A DNA stretch of 64,000 bases, from the NCBI GenBank assembly GCA_044432645.1, contig JAWXUM010000001.1:75363-139362 (forward strand), given 5' to 3'. A program made the position numbers and the translations under genes. This DNA is from SIG603 sp044432645. GTDB taxonomy: Bacteria > Bacillota > Clostridia > Oscillospirales > Acutalibacteraceae. Position 1 is the first letter of the stretch. The number at the start of each line of letters is the position of its first letter. The notes below the pieces were generated by a model, which saw nothing but the letters and a program-made list of their open reading frames with translations, ran no database searches and was not told the origin of the DNA. Of this stretch, positions 1-8,867 are shown in pieces.

Positions 1-7
1 TATAAGC

Positions 8-52
8 AAAACAACAGACGGAACGACTAATGTTCGTTCCGTCTGTTGTTTT
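8..52. terminator. Bidirectional intrinsic terminator
   Basis: A perfect 19-bp inverted repeat (8-26 and 34-52) with a 7-nt loop. The stem is flanked by A-runs and T-runs on both sides, so it can work in both directions. It sits 17 bp after the stop of the minus-strand fusion gene at 70. Confidence 0.85.
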
Positions 53-69
53 ATCACATTCATTGAATT

Positions 70-1836
70 TCAAGCCATTGTTTCAAGCATTTTTAAAGAA
101 ACTTGATACGGACATTCTTTATTTTCTAACCAATTAATAGCTTCAACTAACATATATTTACCCATTCTAGCAACTTCATTACCAGAACTACCGGCGATAT
201 GCGGAGTTAAAAATACATTATCTAAATCTTCAAAAGCGTTTCTTTGGTGATTGTTTTCATCAATCATAACATCAAGTACAGCTGTTCTTGTAAGATTGTC
301 ATTTAACGCTTTAATTAAATCGGCTTCAACAACTTGTGCACCTCTACCAGTATTTATAAAAGTCGAATTGTCTTTCATTAAAGTAAAATGTTTGTAGTTT
401 AAAAGACCTACGGTGCTAGGTAAGTTAGCTATATGATTTGAAATTACTTGACAACTTTCAAAAATTTCTTCTAAACTTGCACGTTTTGCACCTATTTGGT
501 CTAACACTTCGTCACTAGCAAAAGGATCGTAAGCTAAAACTTCTATATCATAATTTTGCAGTCTTTCGCACACCATTTTACCAATCATGCCTACTCCTAA
601 AACGCCTACTTTTATATTATAATTACCAGACCCTAAAAAAGCGTAATTTTTAGAAGTTTCTCTCCCCTTTGTTTTATATAAATAACTAGATTGATAAAAC
701 CCTTTACTAGCCAAAACAATTTGCGCAATTGTATATTCAACAACAGGTATTGCGTTAGCAGCCCATGCACTAAAAACTTTAACATCACAATGCAAGAAAG
801 GTCTAGCAAATTTTTGAACTGAACCAGCTGCATAAAATACTGATTTTAAATTCGGTAAATACTCTTTAATTTCGTCTTCTGAAAAACTAATCATTCCCCA
901 AGTAGAGAAAATAACTTCAGCTTTTTTTAAAACTGCGAGATGATTATTTATAGTTTTAGTTGTGATAATTTCATTATAAATCAAAAAATTGTTTTCAATT
1001 TCAGCTCTAGTTTTATCATCATAAATTTCAAATAATCTATCCATATTACTCATGTAAACAGCAAGTGTTTTAGTAACCGGTTTTTCAGTAAAATTTATTA
1101 ACTCATCTAAAGCTTTACAGTCTAGTTCGAAATTATTTATCTTATCGTCTAGTACAAACTCTAAAATCAAATTTACGCTTACTCCTTTTTTATAAATAGT
1201 TTTTAAATATTGCTTCCAGTTTGATATAGCAGTACTTAACAAATGACGTTCGTTACCTTTTGTCCACGCAAACACATGCATGTTTATTATAAATGGTGCT
1301 AAAAGCTTTATTTCTTCTATTTGTTCGTCAAAAGTAACGTCGGGATTGGGTTGCCAATAACATGCCACATTTTCTTTATTAATTGCATTAATTAGCTTAT
1401 ATGCACTTTCTTTTGTTTGCGTAAGCGTGCCACGATGGTATTCGAAAGCTATAATAACATTTTCTTTTTCTGCTAAATCTGCACAATTTTGAAACACTTT
1501 TACAAGATTTATGAATTCTTTTTCAGAATAATTTTCTATAGTTTTATCCCCAGCCCAAACTCTAATAACTTTAACGCCTAAAGCGACTGCAGTATTCAAA
1601 ACAATATCAAAATCATTTGTTAATCCACGGAAATAAGAACCGTAAGAAGTTATCGATATATTATTTTGTTGACATTTCAACTTTACTTCTTCTGCCTTTT
1701 TGAAATCACCTACAGGTATATGTACATCTGATCCCCATTCTATAGCATTTAAATCATTTTTGACTGCCAAATTTATAATTTCATCAACATTTAAATGTCT
1801 AAATGTTACAGAAGTTAAAGCTTTTAAAGCTATCAT
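70..1836 (-). CDS. Fusion: sugar-phosphate isomerase/epimerase-like TIM barrel + D-2-hydroxyacid dehydrogenase
   Basis: A 588-aa protein made of two enzymes normally encoded separately. Residues 1 to about 250 look like an AP-endonuclease-2-type TIM barrel (sugar phosphate isomerase/epimerase family). Likely metal-site stretches are FEYHRG near 131, NMHVFAW near 185 and ILEFVLDD near 224. Residues 255-588 look like a D-isomer-specific 2-hydroxyacid dehydrogenase: Rossmann motif G414-V-G-M-I-G419, substrate arginine in INTGRGA (494-500) and catalytic histidine in TPHIAGS (His546). The start ATG has GAGGTG 6 nt upstream. No stop or frameshift lies between the halves. The specific substrate cannot be told; sequential isomerisation and reduction of a sugar derivative is my inference. 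Confidence 0.85.
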   Translation of the reverse strand: MIALKALTSVTFRHLNVDEIINLAVKNDLNAIEWGSDVHIPVGDFKKAEEVKLKCQQNNISITSYGSYFRGLTNDFDIVLNTAVALGVKVIRVWAGDKTIENYSEKEFINLVKVFQNCADLAEKENVIIAFEYHRGTLTQTKESAYKLINAINKENVACYWQPNPDVTFDEQIEEIKLLAPFIINMHVFAWTKGNERHLLSTAISNWKQYLKTIYKKGVSVNLILEFVLDDKINNFELDCKALDELINFTEKPVTKTLAVYMSNMDRLFEIYDDKTRAEIENNFLIYNEIITTKTINNHLAVLKKAEVIFSTWGMISFSEDEIKEYLPNLKSVFYAAGSVQKFARPFLHCDVKVFSAWAANAIPVVEYTIAQIVLASKGFYQSSYLYKTKGRETSKNYAFLGSGNYNIKVGVLGVGMIGKMVCERLQNYDIEVLAYDPFASDEVLDQIGAKRASLEEIFESCQVISNHIANLPSTVGLLNYKHFTLMKDNSTFINTGRGAQVVEADLIKALNDNLTRTAVLDVMIDENNHQRNAFEDLDNVFLTPHIAGSSGNEVARMGKYMLVEAINWLENKECPYQVSLKMLETMA

Positions 1837-1866
1837 ATATACACCTCAATTTTATTAATTAAAAGT

Positions 1867-3390
1867 TTAATTTCCAAACAATTGTGCTATTGCTTCTTTA
1901 ACAGCCTCAACCGATTCAGTGTTAGGCTCCATAACATAAGCGTTTGCACCACCTAATGAATAGCATGAGTCTTTACTGTCATATCCTGTCGCCGAAATAG
2001 TTTCAATATTCCACGAAGCTCCGTCATCAATTTGCATTTTAAGTATTTCTGTTATTTCGCTTGATGTTAAATTAGTTTGAAAATTATCACTCACGCTTTC
2101 TATAATCGAAGGAAGTCCAGTTAAAATACTTGGTGACATAGCTTTATTTATAATACCAATTATAACTTGTTGTTGGTTTTTTCCACGCTGATTATCGCCA
2201 TCACTAAATGCATAACGTTCTCTTGAAAAAGCTAATGCTTGAGTGCCATTCATTGTATTAGTGCCTTTTGAAACATAAAATCCACTTAAGTGACTACACT
2301 CAAAACTATATTCAGAATAAACTTCAACGCCACCTAAAGCATCAATTATATTAACAACTGAAGTAAAATTCACTTTGACATAATAGTCAATTTTTATGTC
2401 ATAAAGTTGTTCTAGCGCAGCTATAGATGCATCAACTCCGTAAATACCTGCATGTGTAAGCTTATCATACGCACCATTTGTTACTGTTGGAAAAGTAACA
2501 TAATAATCTCTTGGGGTTGTTGTAAGCAAAATCTCTTTTGTAACTGGGTTTACAGACATAATTATATTAGTATCGCTTCTGCTTTTGTTTGAAATAGAAC
2601 CAGACGTATCTATGCCACTTATATAAATATTAAATGGCTCTTCAGAAATAGATAAGTTTGATATATATTCATCATCAAGCTCTGTTTCAGAAGTTTCTTT
2701 TTCATTTTCTAAAATAATTCCAAAGCTATAAATTGTTTTAACATTATCTAAATATCCGTCTAAATTTTCTTCAATAAGAGGAGTTAATGCATCGTTTATA
2801 ATCATAGCATCAATTTCACCGTTTAATAAAGCTGTTGCTTGATCTATCATATTATCATATGATGTTACTTCGATAGTTTTATCTAAAACTCTTTCAATTT
2901 CTTCAACCATCAAATCGTTATTTTCAGTATCGACATAAGTTTGAACGGCAAATTCGCAATATGATGCGTCAAATATATCTTCTGCTGGATTGTCACTAGT
3001 TACGATTACTACCATGTTTGTAGTTTCGTAAGTTATTCCAGTAATATTAGTAAGAACGCTTAAAAAAGTAGAAATGCCTACTGTTCCTAAAATAAAAGCA
3101 ATTGACAAAATAACGCTACTAAGTACATTAAGCACCTTTAACCCTTTGTTTTTAATAAAATTAAGTGTTATATTTAAAGCACAAAATAAGACTAAAATAA
3201 TTATTAGTGGTAATAAATATTTATCTGGCACGACATTTGCGTTTATTATATGAAAAATAAATACTGTAGTAGCGATAAGTTGTATAATCGTTGGTACAAA
3301 GATTAAATTTTTATTTTTTTTAGATTTACTAGAAATATTATTATTGCTGGATTTTTTATTTGGTTTTGAATATCTATTAGTCAATTTCAT
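1867..3390 (-). CDS. LytR-CpsA-Psr (LCP) family cell-wall ligase
   Basis: LCP proteins attach teichoic acids or capsule polymers from a lipid carrier to peptidoglycan outside the membrane. After a basic N-terminus there are three hydrophobic segments (about residues 30-125), as in CpsA-type LCPs. An extracellular accessory region follows, then the LCP domain from about residue 250, with SRSDTNIIM, TTPRDYYV, KLTHAG, ALGGVEV and LAFSRERYA, which carry the family's conserved Asp/Arg residues. The ATG at 3390 follows AGAGGG almost directly. A TTG two codons later has better spacing, so the exact start is uncertain. The frame stays open 17 codons further upstream. Confidence 0.88.
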   Translation of the reverse strand: MKLTNRYSKPNKKSSNNNISSKSKKNKNLIFVPTIIQLIATTVFIFHIINANVVPDKYLLPLIIILVLFCALNITLNFIKNKGLKVLNVLSSVILSIAFILGTVGISTFLSVLTNITGITYETTNMVVIVTSDNPAEDIFDASYCEFAVQTYVDTENNDLMVEEIERVLDKTIEVTSYDNMIDQATALLNGEIDAMIINDALTPLIEENLDGYLDNVKTIYSFGIILENEKETSETELDDEYISNLSISEEPFNIYISGIDTSGSISNKSRSDTNIIMSVNPVTKEILLTTTPRDYYVTFPTVTNGAYDKLTHAGIYGVDASIAALEQLYDIKIDYYVKVNFTSVVNIIDALGGVEVYSEYSFECSHLSGFYVSKGTNTMNGTQALAFSRERYAFSDGDNQRGKNQQQVIIGIINKAMSPSILTGLPSIIESVSDNFQTNLTSSEITEILKMQIDDGASWNIETISATGYDSKDSCYSLGGANAYVMEPNTESVEAVKEAIAQLFGN

Positions 3391-3489
3391 TCCCTCTACT
3401 TTCTTAATAATTATATTAACATAATTATTAAAAATTATCAAGAAAATAATTAACTCTGAATTTAATATTAGGTATTAATAGATTTTTTA

Positions 3490-3544
3490 TAAAAAAACAA
3501 ATCCTCATTTATAAAAATCAAAGTAGGATTTGTTCAAATTGGAA
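3490..3544 (-). terminator. Intrinsic terminator after yebC
   Basis: A 10-bp inverted repeat (3496-3505 and 3535-3544). On the minus strand the stem is followed by a run of seven T. It lies 17 bp past the yebC stop. Confidence 0.7.
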
Positions 3545-3560
3545 ATTACAAACAATAAGA

Positions 3561-4298
3561 TTATTCTTCGTCAGGCATATCCCAGTTATGCCAAACATTT
3601 TGTACATCATCATTATCTTCTAACATTTCTAATAATCTATTCATTTTTACAACTAATGCAGGGTCTTCAATAGCAGATAAAGTATCTGGTACCATTTCAA
3701 CTTCAGCAGAAATAAATGCGTATCCTTTTTCTTCTAAATCGCTATTTACAGCTGAAAAATCATCAGGGTCAGTGTAAACTTGAAAAATATCCTCGCTAGC
3801 CATGAAATCTTCAGCGCCACATTCTAAAGCATCGGTCATAACTACATCTTCGTCTAATCCTTCACTTTCAATAATTAAAACACCTTTTCTTTTAAACATA
3901 AAAGAAACACATCCAGTAGTTCCCAAATTGCCACCAAATTTATCAAAATAATGACGCATATCACCAGCTGTTCTATTTCTATTGTCCGTTAAAGTTTCCA
4001 CTATAACAGCAACACCATTAGGACCGTAGCCTTCATAAGTACAGTTTTCAAAGTTATTAGCGTCGCCGTCACCAGCTGCTTTTTTGATTATTCTTTCGAT
4101 ATTATCGTTAGGCACATTATTCGCTTTAGCCTTAGCGATACAATCTTTTAATTTTGAATTGTTATTAGGGTCAGCACTGCCACCCTCTTTAACAGCAACC
4201 ATAAGTTCACGACCGATTTTTGTGAACACTTTCGCTCTTGCTCCATCAGTTTTAGCTTTTTTATTTTTTATAGTGCTCCATTTTGAATGTCCAGACAT
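3561..4298 (-). CDS. yebC: YebC/PmpR-family protein
   Basis: A 245-aa protein, the normal family length, starting MSGHSKWSTIKNKKAKTDG, the near-universal YebC N-terminus. Other hallmarks are GRELMVAVKEGG, YEGYGPNGVAV, DNRNRTAGDMRH and FGGNLGTTGCV. Family members are known as DNA-binding regulators, and some act as translation factors that relieve ribosome stalling at proline stretches; which applies here cannot be read from sequence. The start is set by the conserved MSGHSKW and an upstream GGCGG. The reading frame continues upstream through tRNA-Leu, but that part is not coding. Confidence 0.95.
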   Translation of the reverse strand: MSGHSKWSTIKNKKAKTDGARAKVFTKIGRELMVAVKEGGSADPNNNSKLKDCIAKAKANNVPNDNIERIIKKAAGDGDANNFENCTYEGYGPNGVAVIVETLTDNRNRTAGDMRHYFDKFGGNLGTTGCVSFMFKRKGVLIIESEGLDEDVVMTDALECGAEDFMASEDIFQVYTDPDDFSAVNSDLEEKGYAFISAEVEMVPDTLSAIEDPALVVKMNRLLEMLEDNDDVQNVWHNWDMPDEE

Positions 4299-4368
4299 AC
4301 TTAAACCGCCTTTTTTATTAAATAATTTGTATTTTTTAATTTTATCACAAATTTTATTTAATTTCAAC

Positions 4369-4397
4369 TTGATTTTTTCAAAAAAATGTATTATAAT
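4369..4397 (+). promoter_or_regulatory. SigA-type promoter of tRNA-Leu
   Basis: TTGATT (4369-4374), a 17-bp spacer and TATAAT (4392-4397), placed 15 bp before the mature tRNA 5' end. Confidence 0.75.
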
Positions 4398-4412
4398 AAA
4401 AAAGTTCCAATT

Positions 4413-4498
4413 GCCGGTGTGATGGAATGGCAGACGTGAAGGACTCAAAATCCTTTGGTAGTGATACCGTGTCGGTTCGAGTCCGACCACCGGCACCA
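4413..4498 (+). tRNA. tRNA-Leu (anticodon CAA)
   Basis: The acceptor stem GCCGGTG (4413-4419) pairs with CACCGGC (4488-4494). The anticodon loop CTCAAAA gives CAA (reads UUG). A long class II variable arm and the T-loop GGTTCGAGTCC are present, and CCA is encoded (4496-4498). Confidence 0.95.
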
Positions 4499-4507
4499 AT
4501 AACACAT

Positions 4508-4550
4508 AATCCGAACCAAATAGTCTTTATAGACGAGTGGTTCGGATTTT
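4508..4550 (+). terminator. Intrinsic terminator of tRNA-Leu
   Basis: An 11-bp inverted repeat (4508-4518 and 4538-4548) with a loop that can itself pair (AGTCT/AGAC), followed by TTTT. It begins 10 bp after the tRNA. Confidence 0.75.
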
Positions 4551-4641
4551 GTCTTTCTTTGAAAGAATTTTCTAAGTAGGTTCTTCTATTTTACAGTCTA
4601 ATAAAACGATTACTTGAATTTATTCATATATATAAAATCAA

Positions 4642-4962
4642 TTATTTGTTTTTATCACAACCTATTGTTGTTTCCTTTTTATTTAAAATCCCGTTTAATT
4701 CATTGTTTCTGACAGTGATATTATCTATAACATTATTTAAATAAGTTTCTATTTCTAGATTGATGTGTTTATTCATATGTTCATTAAATGCTTTATAATC
4801 TATGTTTCCAAATAAAGATTTTGGAGTATATTCATTTTCCTTATCAGCATACATTCCAAGATGATTTTTATCGATAAAACTAGAAAATAAAGCTTTACCA
4901 GATTCTTTACCAGGTTCTTTATACCAATTATAACAAATTACAAAGACATATACAAATGCAAA
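4642..4962 (-). pseudogene. Possible remnant of an unidentified gene
   Basis: A 70-residue reading frame starts at the ATG at 4854 and contains NEYTPKSLFGNIDYKAFNEHMNKH. The same frame stays open upstream to 4962 and reads as plausible protein (CYNWYKEPGKESGKALFSS) until a TAA. There is no start codon with a ribosome site at the upstream end. The ATG at 4854 also lacks a good Shine-Dalgarno. It therefore looks like the C-terminal part of a decayed gene. I do not recognise the family. Confidence 0.35.
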
Positions 4963-4967
4963 TTACA

Positions 4968-5159
4968 TATGGGCAATCATGCCCATAGCTGGTGTTGTAT
5001 TTTAGTACATATAGTGGTAAAATAAAATCATGGACCTTGAAAATTGAAAATTGTTATGAAAGTTATTACTTTCTTGGGGAAGTCAGCGATGATATGAGCT
5101 GGCCAAGAGAAAAGTTGTGATATTCATAATAATGTAATTTAGAGAAAAGGAAGGATAAC
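4968..5159. other. Gene-free stretch with a small hairpin
   Basis: It contains a perfect 8-bp hairpin (4968-4975 and 4980-4987, loop ATCA). On the plus strand there is a 44-codon open stretch (4989-5120, ending SDDMSWPREKL) with no start codon, which may be another gene fragment. The last bases hold the AAGGAAGG ribosome site of the WYL gene. I see nothing else. Confidence 0.4.
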
Positions 5160-6341
5160 ATGAGCGAAGAAGCTAATATTGTAAAATTAACAACATCAGA
5201 TGGAAAAGCCTATGGAAATCGCTTGATAATGGCGATTATATATACTTTAAAAAATAAGTCTACAAAAGAAGAACCAATAAGCATATGTCAATTAGGTAAT
5301 TATGTGTTTGGTACAGAAGATTATGAAAACAATAAAGGTGACCGAGATAAAAGCATGCAAAGGGCATTGCTTGACCTTAAAGATGTTTTTGAAATTAACT
5401 ACGAGTTAAAAAGCTTGTTCCCTATATCTGAAAAATCAAATTATACAGTTAAAAGAAATAAATGGCAATTATATTACAACCAAAATTTAAGTGAAAGCGA
5501 ACTTAACGTAATTATTTTGTCTTTACTACAATCCAATTGTTTTGACGATTATAACGCAGATAATTTGATTGGAAAAATCATTGATTTAGCTGGTATAAGC
5601 GAAAATGGTTTCGCTAAAGGACGACTCGAAAATGTTATTCTAACTGAATGGGGAAAAAATGAAAAGCAAAAATTTGCTATTACAGATGTAATTAAGACAA
5701 TGGATTTTCTTTACAACGCAATAACATGCAACAAAATTCCTAACAAAATAAGTTTTGTCCTGTATGGATATAACAGAAAAGGTGAACGTACAGCGGTACG
5801 CAATGGCTACAAATATACAGTAAGTCCACTTTACTTAGCTGTTCATGGTGGGAGATTTTGGCTTTTAGCTAAAACCAAAAATTATGAAAATATTTCTTTT
5901 TATCCCCTAGATTTAATTGGAGATCTAAAAGAACTAGAGTGTGAAGAATCAGAGCATATCCAAAATTTTAATAGGAAAAAATTTTTAAATGAGCATATGA
6001 ATTTGAGTTACGATGAACCCAAAGTAGCATATATAAAATTTCATAAATATATTCCAAACACGGCTACAGAAAATGTTAGAGTTTACACCAAAATTTATAA
6101 TACTTTTGGAAAAGACTTTCAGTACAGTGACAAAACTGCAGAAAAGCTAGGCGAAAATTGGGAAGTTATTAAAGTAACGAGAAGTCCTTTTGGTCTAATA
6201 AACTGGGTGTTAAGTAATAGTGAAGATGTTTCGCTTATACTGAACGAGGAATTGGTTGAAAAACCTTATATTAGTGATACAAGATTTATAGCCAAAGAAG
6301 TAGAAAAAAAGCTAACACAAATACGTAAAGCTTATGAGTGA
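5160..6341 (+). CDS. WYL-domain transcriptional regulator
   Basis: A 393-aa protein. Residues 15-95 look like a winged-helix DNA-binding region (RLIMAIIYTLKN, then DKSMQRALLDLKDVF). Residues about 190-270 form a WYL domain, with SFVLYGYNRKGERTAVRNG, YTVSPLYLAVHGGRFWLLAK and ISFYPLDLIGDL. WYL proteins are ligand-responsive regulators, often controlling DNA-damage or defence genes. The start has AAGGAAGG upstream. The next gene follows after 15 bp, so at least these two are co-transcribed. The effector and targets are unknown. Confidence 0.85.
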   Translation: MSEEANIVKLTTSDGKAYGNRLIMAIIYTLKNKSTKEEPISICQLGNYVFGTEDYENNKGDRDKSMQRALLDLKDVFEINYELKSLFPISEKSNYTVKRNKWQLYYNQNLSESELNVIILSLLQSNCFDDYNADNLIGKIIDLAGISENGFAKGRLENVILTEWGKNEKQKFAITDVIKTMDFLYNAITCNKIPNKISFVLYGYNRKGERTAVRNGYKYTVSPLYLAVHGGRFWLLAKTKNYENISFYPLDLIGDLKELECEESEHIQNFNRKKFLNEHMNLSYDEPKVAYIKFHKYIPNTATENVRVYTKIYNTFGKDFQYSDKTAEKLGENWEVIKVTRSPFGLINWVLSNSEDVSLILNEELVEKPYISDTRFIAKEVEKKLTQIRKAYE

Positions 6342-6356
6342 CGGAGGATTTTATCA

Positions 6357-6908
6357 ATGGATAAAAATGAAATGAACGAAGCGATAAAAAACATATTTTC
6401 AAAGTTTTATGATGTTCTTGCAAGTTATGATGAAACAAATTGTTATCGAAAATCACCTGAAGACGGAGTTACAATAAGACAATTTTTAAACGGAAAATTT
6501 AAAGATGTCAGCAAAGCTATTTTTAAAATTTCGTTAGTGAATGGAGAAATTTCAGACATACTTTATAGGATATTTGAAGAACTAAAAGAATTCGTAAATA
6601 GTTACGAAGCGCCAGGAACAGCTTTTAGGTGGATAGAATTAAACCCTAAATTATTGTTTTTTGATGCTGTATTTGATATTATAGAAGAAGACCCAACACT
6701 TTACGAAAAAATAAAATCCGGTGAAACCGTTGTAGAATGTTCGTTTTTTCCAAGCACATTAATGATAAATGCGAGAGAAAAATATTTTAAAGATGCAGTT
6801 TTAGACATAAAAGAAAACGATTTGGAACATTTAGAATCAAAAATATTCCAAAATGAGTTATTAGAAACTCTTAAAATTGTTTTTATAAATGATTTCAATT
6901 TGATTTAA
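6357..6908 (+). CDS. Hypothetical protein, 183 aa, in WYL operon
   Basis: I do not recognise this family. The protein is acidic and mostly helical by composition, with no signal peptide or membrane segment. It has a clear ribosome site (CGGAGG, 12 nt before ATG). It lies 15 bp after the WYL regulator and 39 bp before the phosphoesterase, so it is probably translated from the same message. No catalytic motif is evident. Confidence 0.7.
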   Translation: MDKNEMNEAIKNIFSKFYDVLASYDETNCYRKSPEDGVTIRQFLNGKFKDVSKAIFKISLVNGEISDILYRIFEELKEFVNSYEAPGTAFRWIELNPKLLFFDAVFDIIEEDPTLYEKIKSGETVVECSFFPSTLMINAREKYFKDAVLDIKENDLEHLESKIFQNELLETLKIVFINDFNLI

Positions 6909-6947
6909 AATAAAAGTATAACTTTTGTATTAGAAATGGAGGAAAAC

Positions 6948-7655
6948 ATGATATACGTTGCAGCTGACATACATGGCGATTTTGTTAAATATCAAAAACT
7001 CCTAGAAAAAATCAAATTAGGTGCCAAAGACGCCCTTGTAATTTTGGGCGATGTACTTGACCGTGGCTCAAGTGGCATGAAAATACTGCTTGATATTATG
7101 GATAAAGAAAATATTTTTATGATACTTGGCAACCACGAGCAAATTGCCCTTGCGTGTTTAAAAACACTTAGCCAAGTAATTACAAAAGAAAGTATAGAAA
7201 AATTCGACGAAGCCACAACTGAAATGCTTGTTGAATGGGTGTATAACCTAGGAGGGCAAGCAACAATAGAAGACTTTTCCAAACTGTCAAAACTTGAGAA
7301 AAAAATTGTTTTGGATTATATAGAAGAATTACCACTGTACGAAGAATTTGTGATTAATAATCAAAAATATTTGTTAGTACATGGTGGACTAGAAAATTTT
7401 TCACCAGATAAAGACATAGATGACTACACAATCGACGAAATTGTATGGAATAGGATTGACTACAAAAAGAAATATTTTGAGGATACAATTATAATAACAG
7501 GTCACACTCCAACTAGAACCATAGAAGATAACCCTAACCCTGACTTTATTTACAAAGCCAATAACCATATAGCCATAGACTGTGGTTGTGTTTTCGCCGG
7601 TGGAAGACTTGGCTGTCTATGCCTTAATACAATGGAAGAAATCTACGTGGACTAA
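6948..7655 (+). CDS. PPP-type metallophosphoesterase (Ser/Thr phosphatase-like)
   Basis: A 235-aa calcineurin-like phosphoesterase. All metal-binding motifs are present in order: DIHGD (residues 6-10), GDVLDRG, GNHEQ, LLVHGG and ITGHTPT near the C-terminus. The pattern is that of bacterial PPP protein phosphatases or diadenosine-tetraphosphatase-like enzymes; the substrate cannot be distinguished here. The ATG at 6948 is chosen because GGAGG (6938-6942) lies just upstream, which makes the ATG at 6936 part of the ribosome site. It is the third gene of the WYL block. Confidence 0.88.
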   Translation: MIYVAADIHGDFVKYQKLLEKIKLGAKDALVILGDVLDRGSSGMKILLDIMDKENIFMILGNHEQIALACLKTLSQVITKESIEKFDEATTEMLVEWVYNLGGQATIEDFSKLSKLEKKIVLDYIEELPLYEEFVINNQKYLLVHGGLENFSPDKDIDDYTIDEIVWNRIDYKKKYFEDTIIITGHTPTRTIEDNPNPDFIYKANNHIAIDCGCVFAGGRLGCLCLNTMEEIYVD

Positions 7656-7672
7656 TGTTATATAGGAAAACA

Positions 7673-7701
7673 TTGATTAATATTTTATATTATGTTAAAA
7701 T
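7673..7701 (+). promoter_or_regulatory. Promoter of the Ldh2-type dehydrogenase
   Basis: TTGATT (7673-7678), a 17-bp spacer and TAAAAT (7696-7701) preceded by an extended -10 TG. Confidence 0.55.
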
Positions 7702-7732
7702 TTAAATATTAATTTCTTTAGGAGGTATTGTT

Positions 7733-8758
7733 TTGAGTACTAAAATAAATATTGAAAGTTTACATAATTTCGTAAGCCAATCATTAACAGCTTATGGAAT
7801 GCAAGAAAATTACGCTGAAATGGTGGCACAGGTATACACAAGTGCTACACTTAGAGGTGTAGGGCATCATGACATTTATGATTTTAAAGGTCGATTAAAT
7901 AATATTGAAGCTAATAAAATAAATATTAACCCAGAATTTAAACAGTTGCATGCATTTGGAGCAATGGAAAGTTGGGATGCTGATAATACATTAGGTGAAC
8001 TTGCTTGTTCATTTGGTATAAGAAAAGCTATGGAGCTTGCCGATGTTCATGGAATTGGTTTTTGTGCACTGCAAAATACTAATCATTTTTTAGCGTCTGC
8101 ACCTTACGTTTCTTACGCAGCTGAGAAAGGCTACATAGCTATAGTGCTTGCAAAAAGTGCCGTTAATATGTCAATGCCAAATTCAGAAAAAAGTTGCATG
8201 AGTGCACTTCCTATGGGATTTGCCTACCCTACTAATCAAGATTATCCTGTAATGTTGGATTTTTGTACAGCGTATGCTTCAATGGGACAATTGCACGAAA
8301 GAAAATCAAATAACAAAGAGGTTTCTCCTTGGTGGGGTAGCGATGTTAACGGCGAAACAACTACAAGTGCTACTGACATGATTAAAGGTGCACGTTATCC
8401 AATTGGTTTGCATAAAGGTTTTGGACTTTCAATGTTAGGCGAAGTGCTAACTGGTGTTATGTCTTCTGGAACAATCATGGACCAAGGTTGCAATGAAAAT
8501 AATCATAAGAGTGTTACCTCCCACACTGCAATAGCTATAAAAGCAGATGCATTTTTTTCTATCGAAGAATTTAAGGAAAAATCCACTTATATATCTGATA
8601 GAGCAAAAGAACTTGGTGGAAATTCTTTACACATACCAGGCGAAGGTTCAGCAAAATCACAAAGCGTAATTTTAGAACAAGGTTATATAGAATTAAAAGA
8701 TGATTTAATAAAGGATTTGAATGAATTTGCTGTTAAATTAAACATTAACACTTTATAA
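7733..8758 (+). CDS. Malate/L-lactate/ureidoglycolate dehydrogenase family (Ldh2)
   Basis: A 341-aa NAD(P)-dependent oxidoreductase of the Ldh_2 family, which uses a fold unrelated to classical LDH. Signatures include LRGVGHHDIYDF, NTNHFLASAPYVSYAAEKGYIA, PMGFAYPTNQDYPVMLDFCTA and a YPIGLHKGFGLSMLGEVLTG-like segment; the His in NTNHF is in the usual active-site position. The start is TTG, fixed by GGAGG (7721-7725). Natural substrates of the family vary (malate, 2,3-diketogulonate, ureidoglycolate), so I assign only the family. Confidence 0.87.
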   Translation: MSTKINIESLHNFVSQSLTAYGMQENYAEMVAQVYTSATLRGVGHHDIYDFKGRLNNIEANKININPEFKQLHAFGAMESWDADNTLGELACSFGIRKAMELADVHGIGFCALQNTNHFLASAPYVSYAAEKGYIAIVLAKSAVNMSMPNSEKSCMSALPMGFAYPTNQDYPVMLDFCTAYASMGQLHERKSNNKEVSPWWGSDVNGETTTSATDMIKGARYPIGLHKGFGLSMLGEVLTGVMSSGTIMDQGCNENNHKSVTSHTAIAIKADAFFSIEEFKEKSTYISDRAKELGGNSLHIPGEGSAKSQSVILEQGYIELKDDLIKDLNEFAVKLNINTL

Positions 8759-8867
8759 TAGTTACTAATTAAATAATGCTGTACAGCAAATTTGCCTAGT
8801 TATAAAACTTTTATATCAATCTAAAATTGCAAACAAAGTTACTACACTATATTTTTAGAGGTTATAG

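Noticed and set aside
4084..4422. 112-codon plus-strand frame
   Set aside because: It is the complement of yebC and its upstream region, with no ribosome site and a shadow-like composition.
4299..4505. N-terminal extension of the yebC reading frame
   Set aside because: It runs antisense through tRNA-Leu and has no ribosome site; the conserved MSGHSKW start at 4298 fits the family length.
5160..7655. Calling the WYL-unknown-phosphoesterase block a known defence system
   Set aside because: No nuclease, helicase, Toll/TIR or other recognised defence effector is present; the evidence is only the WYL domain.
4413..7732. Attachment-site duplication of the tRNA-Leu 3' end
   Set aside because: I looked for a second copy of the T-arm/acceptor sequence downstream and found none by reading, so an integrated element is not demonstrated.
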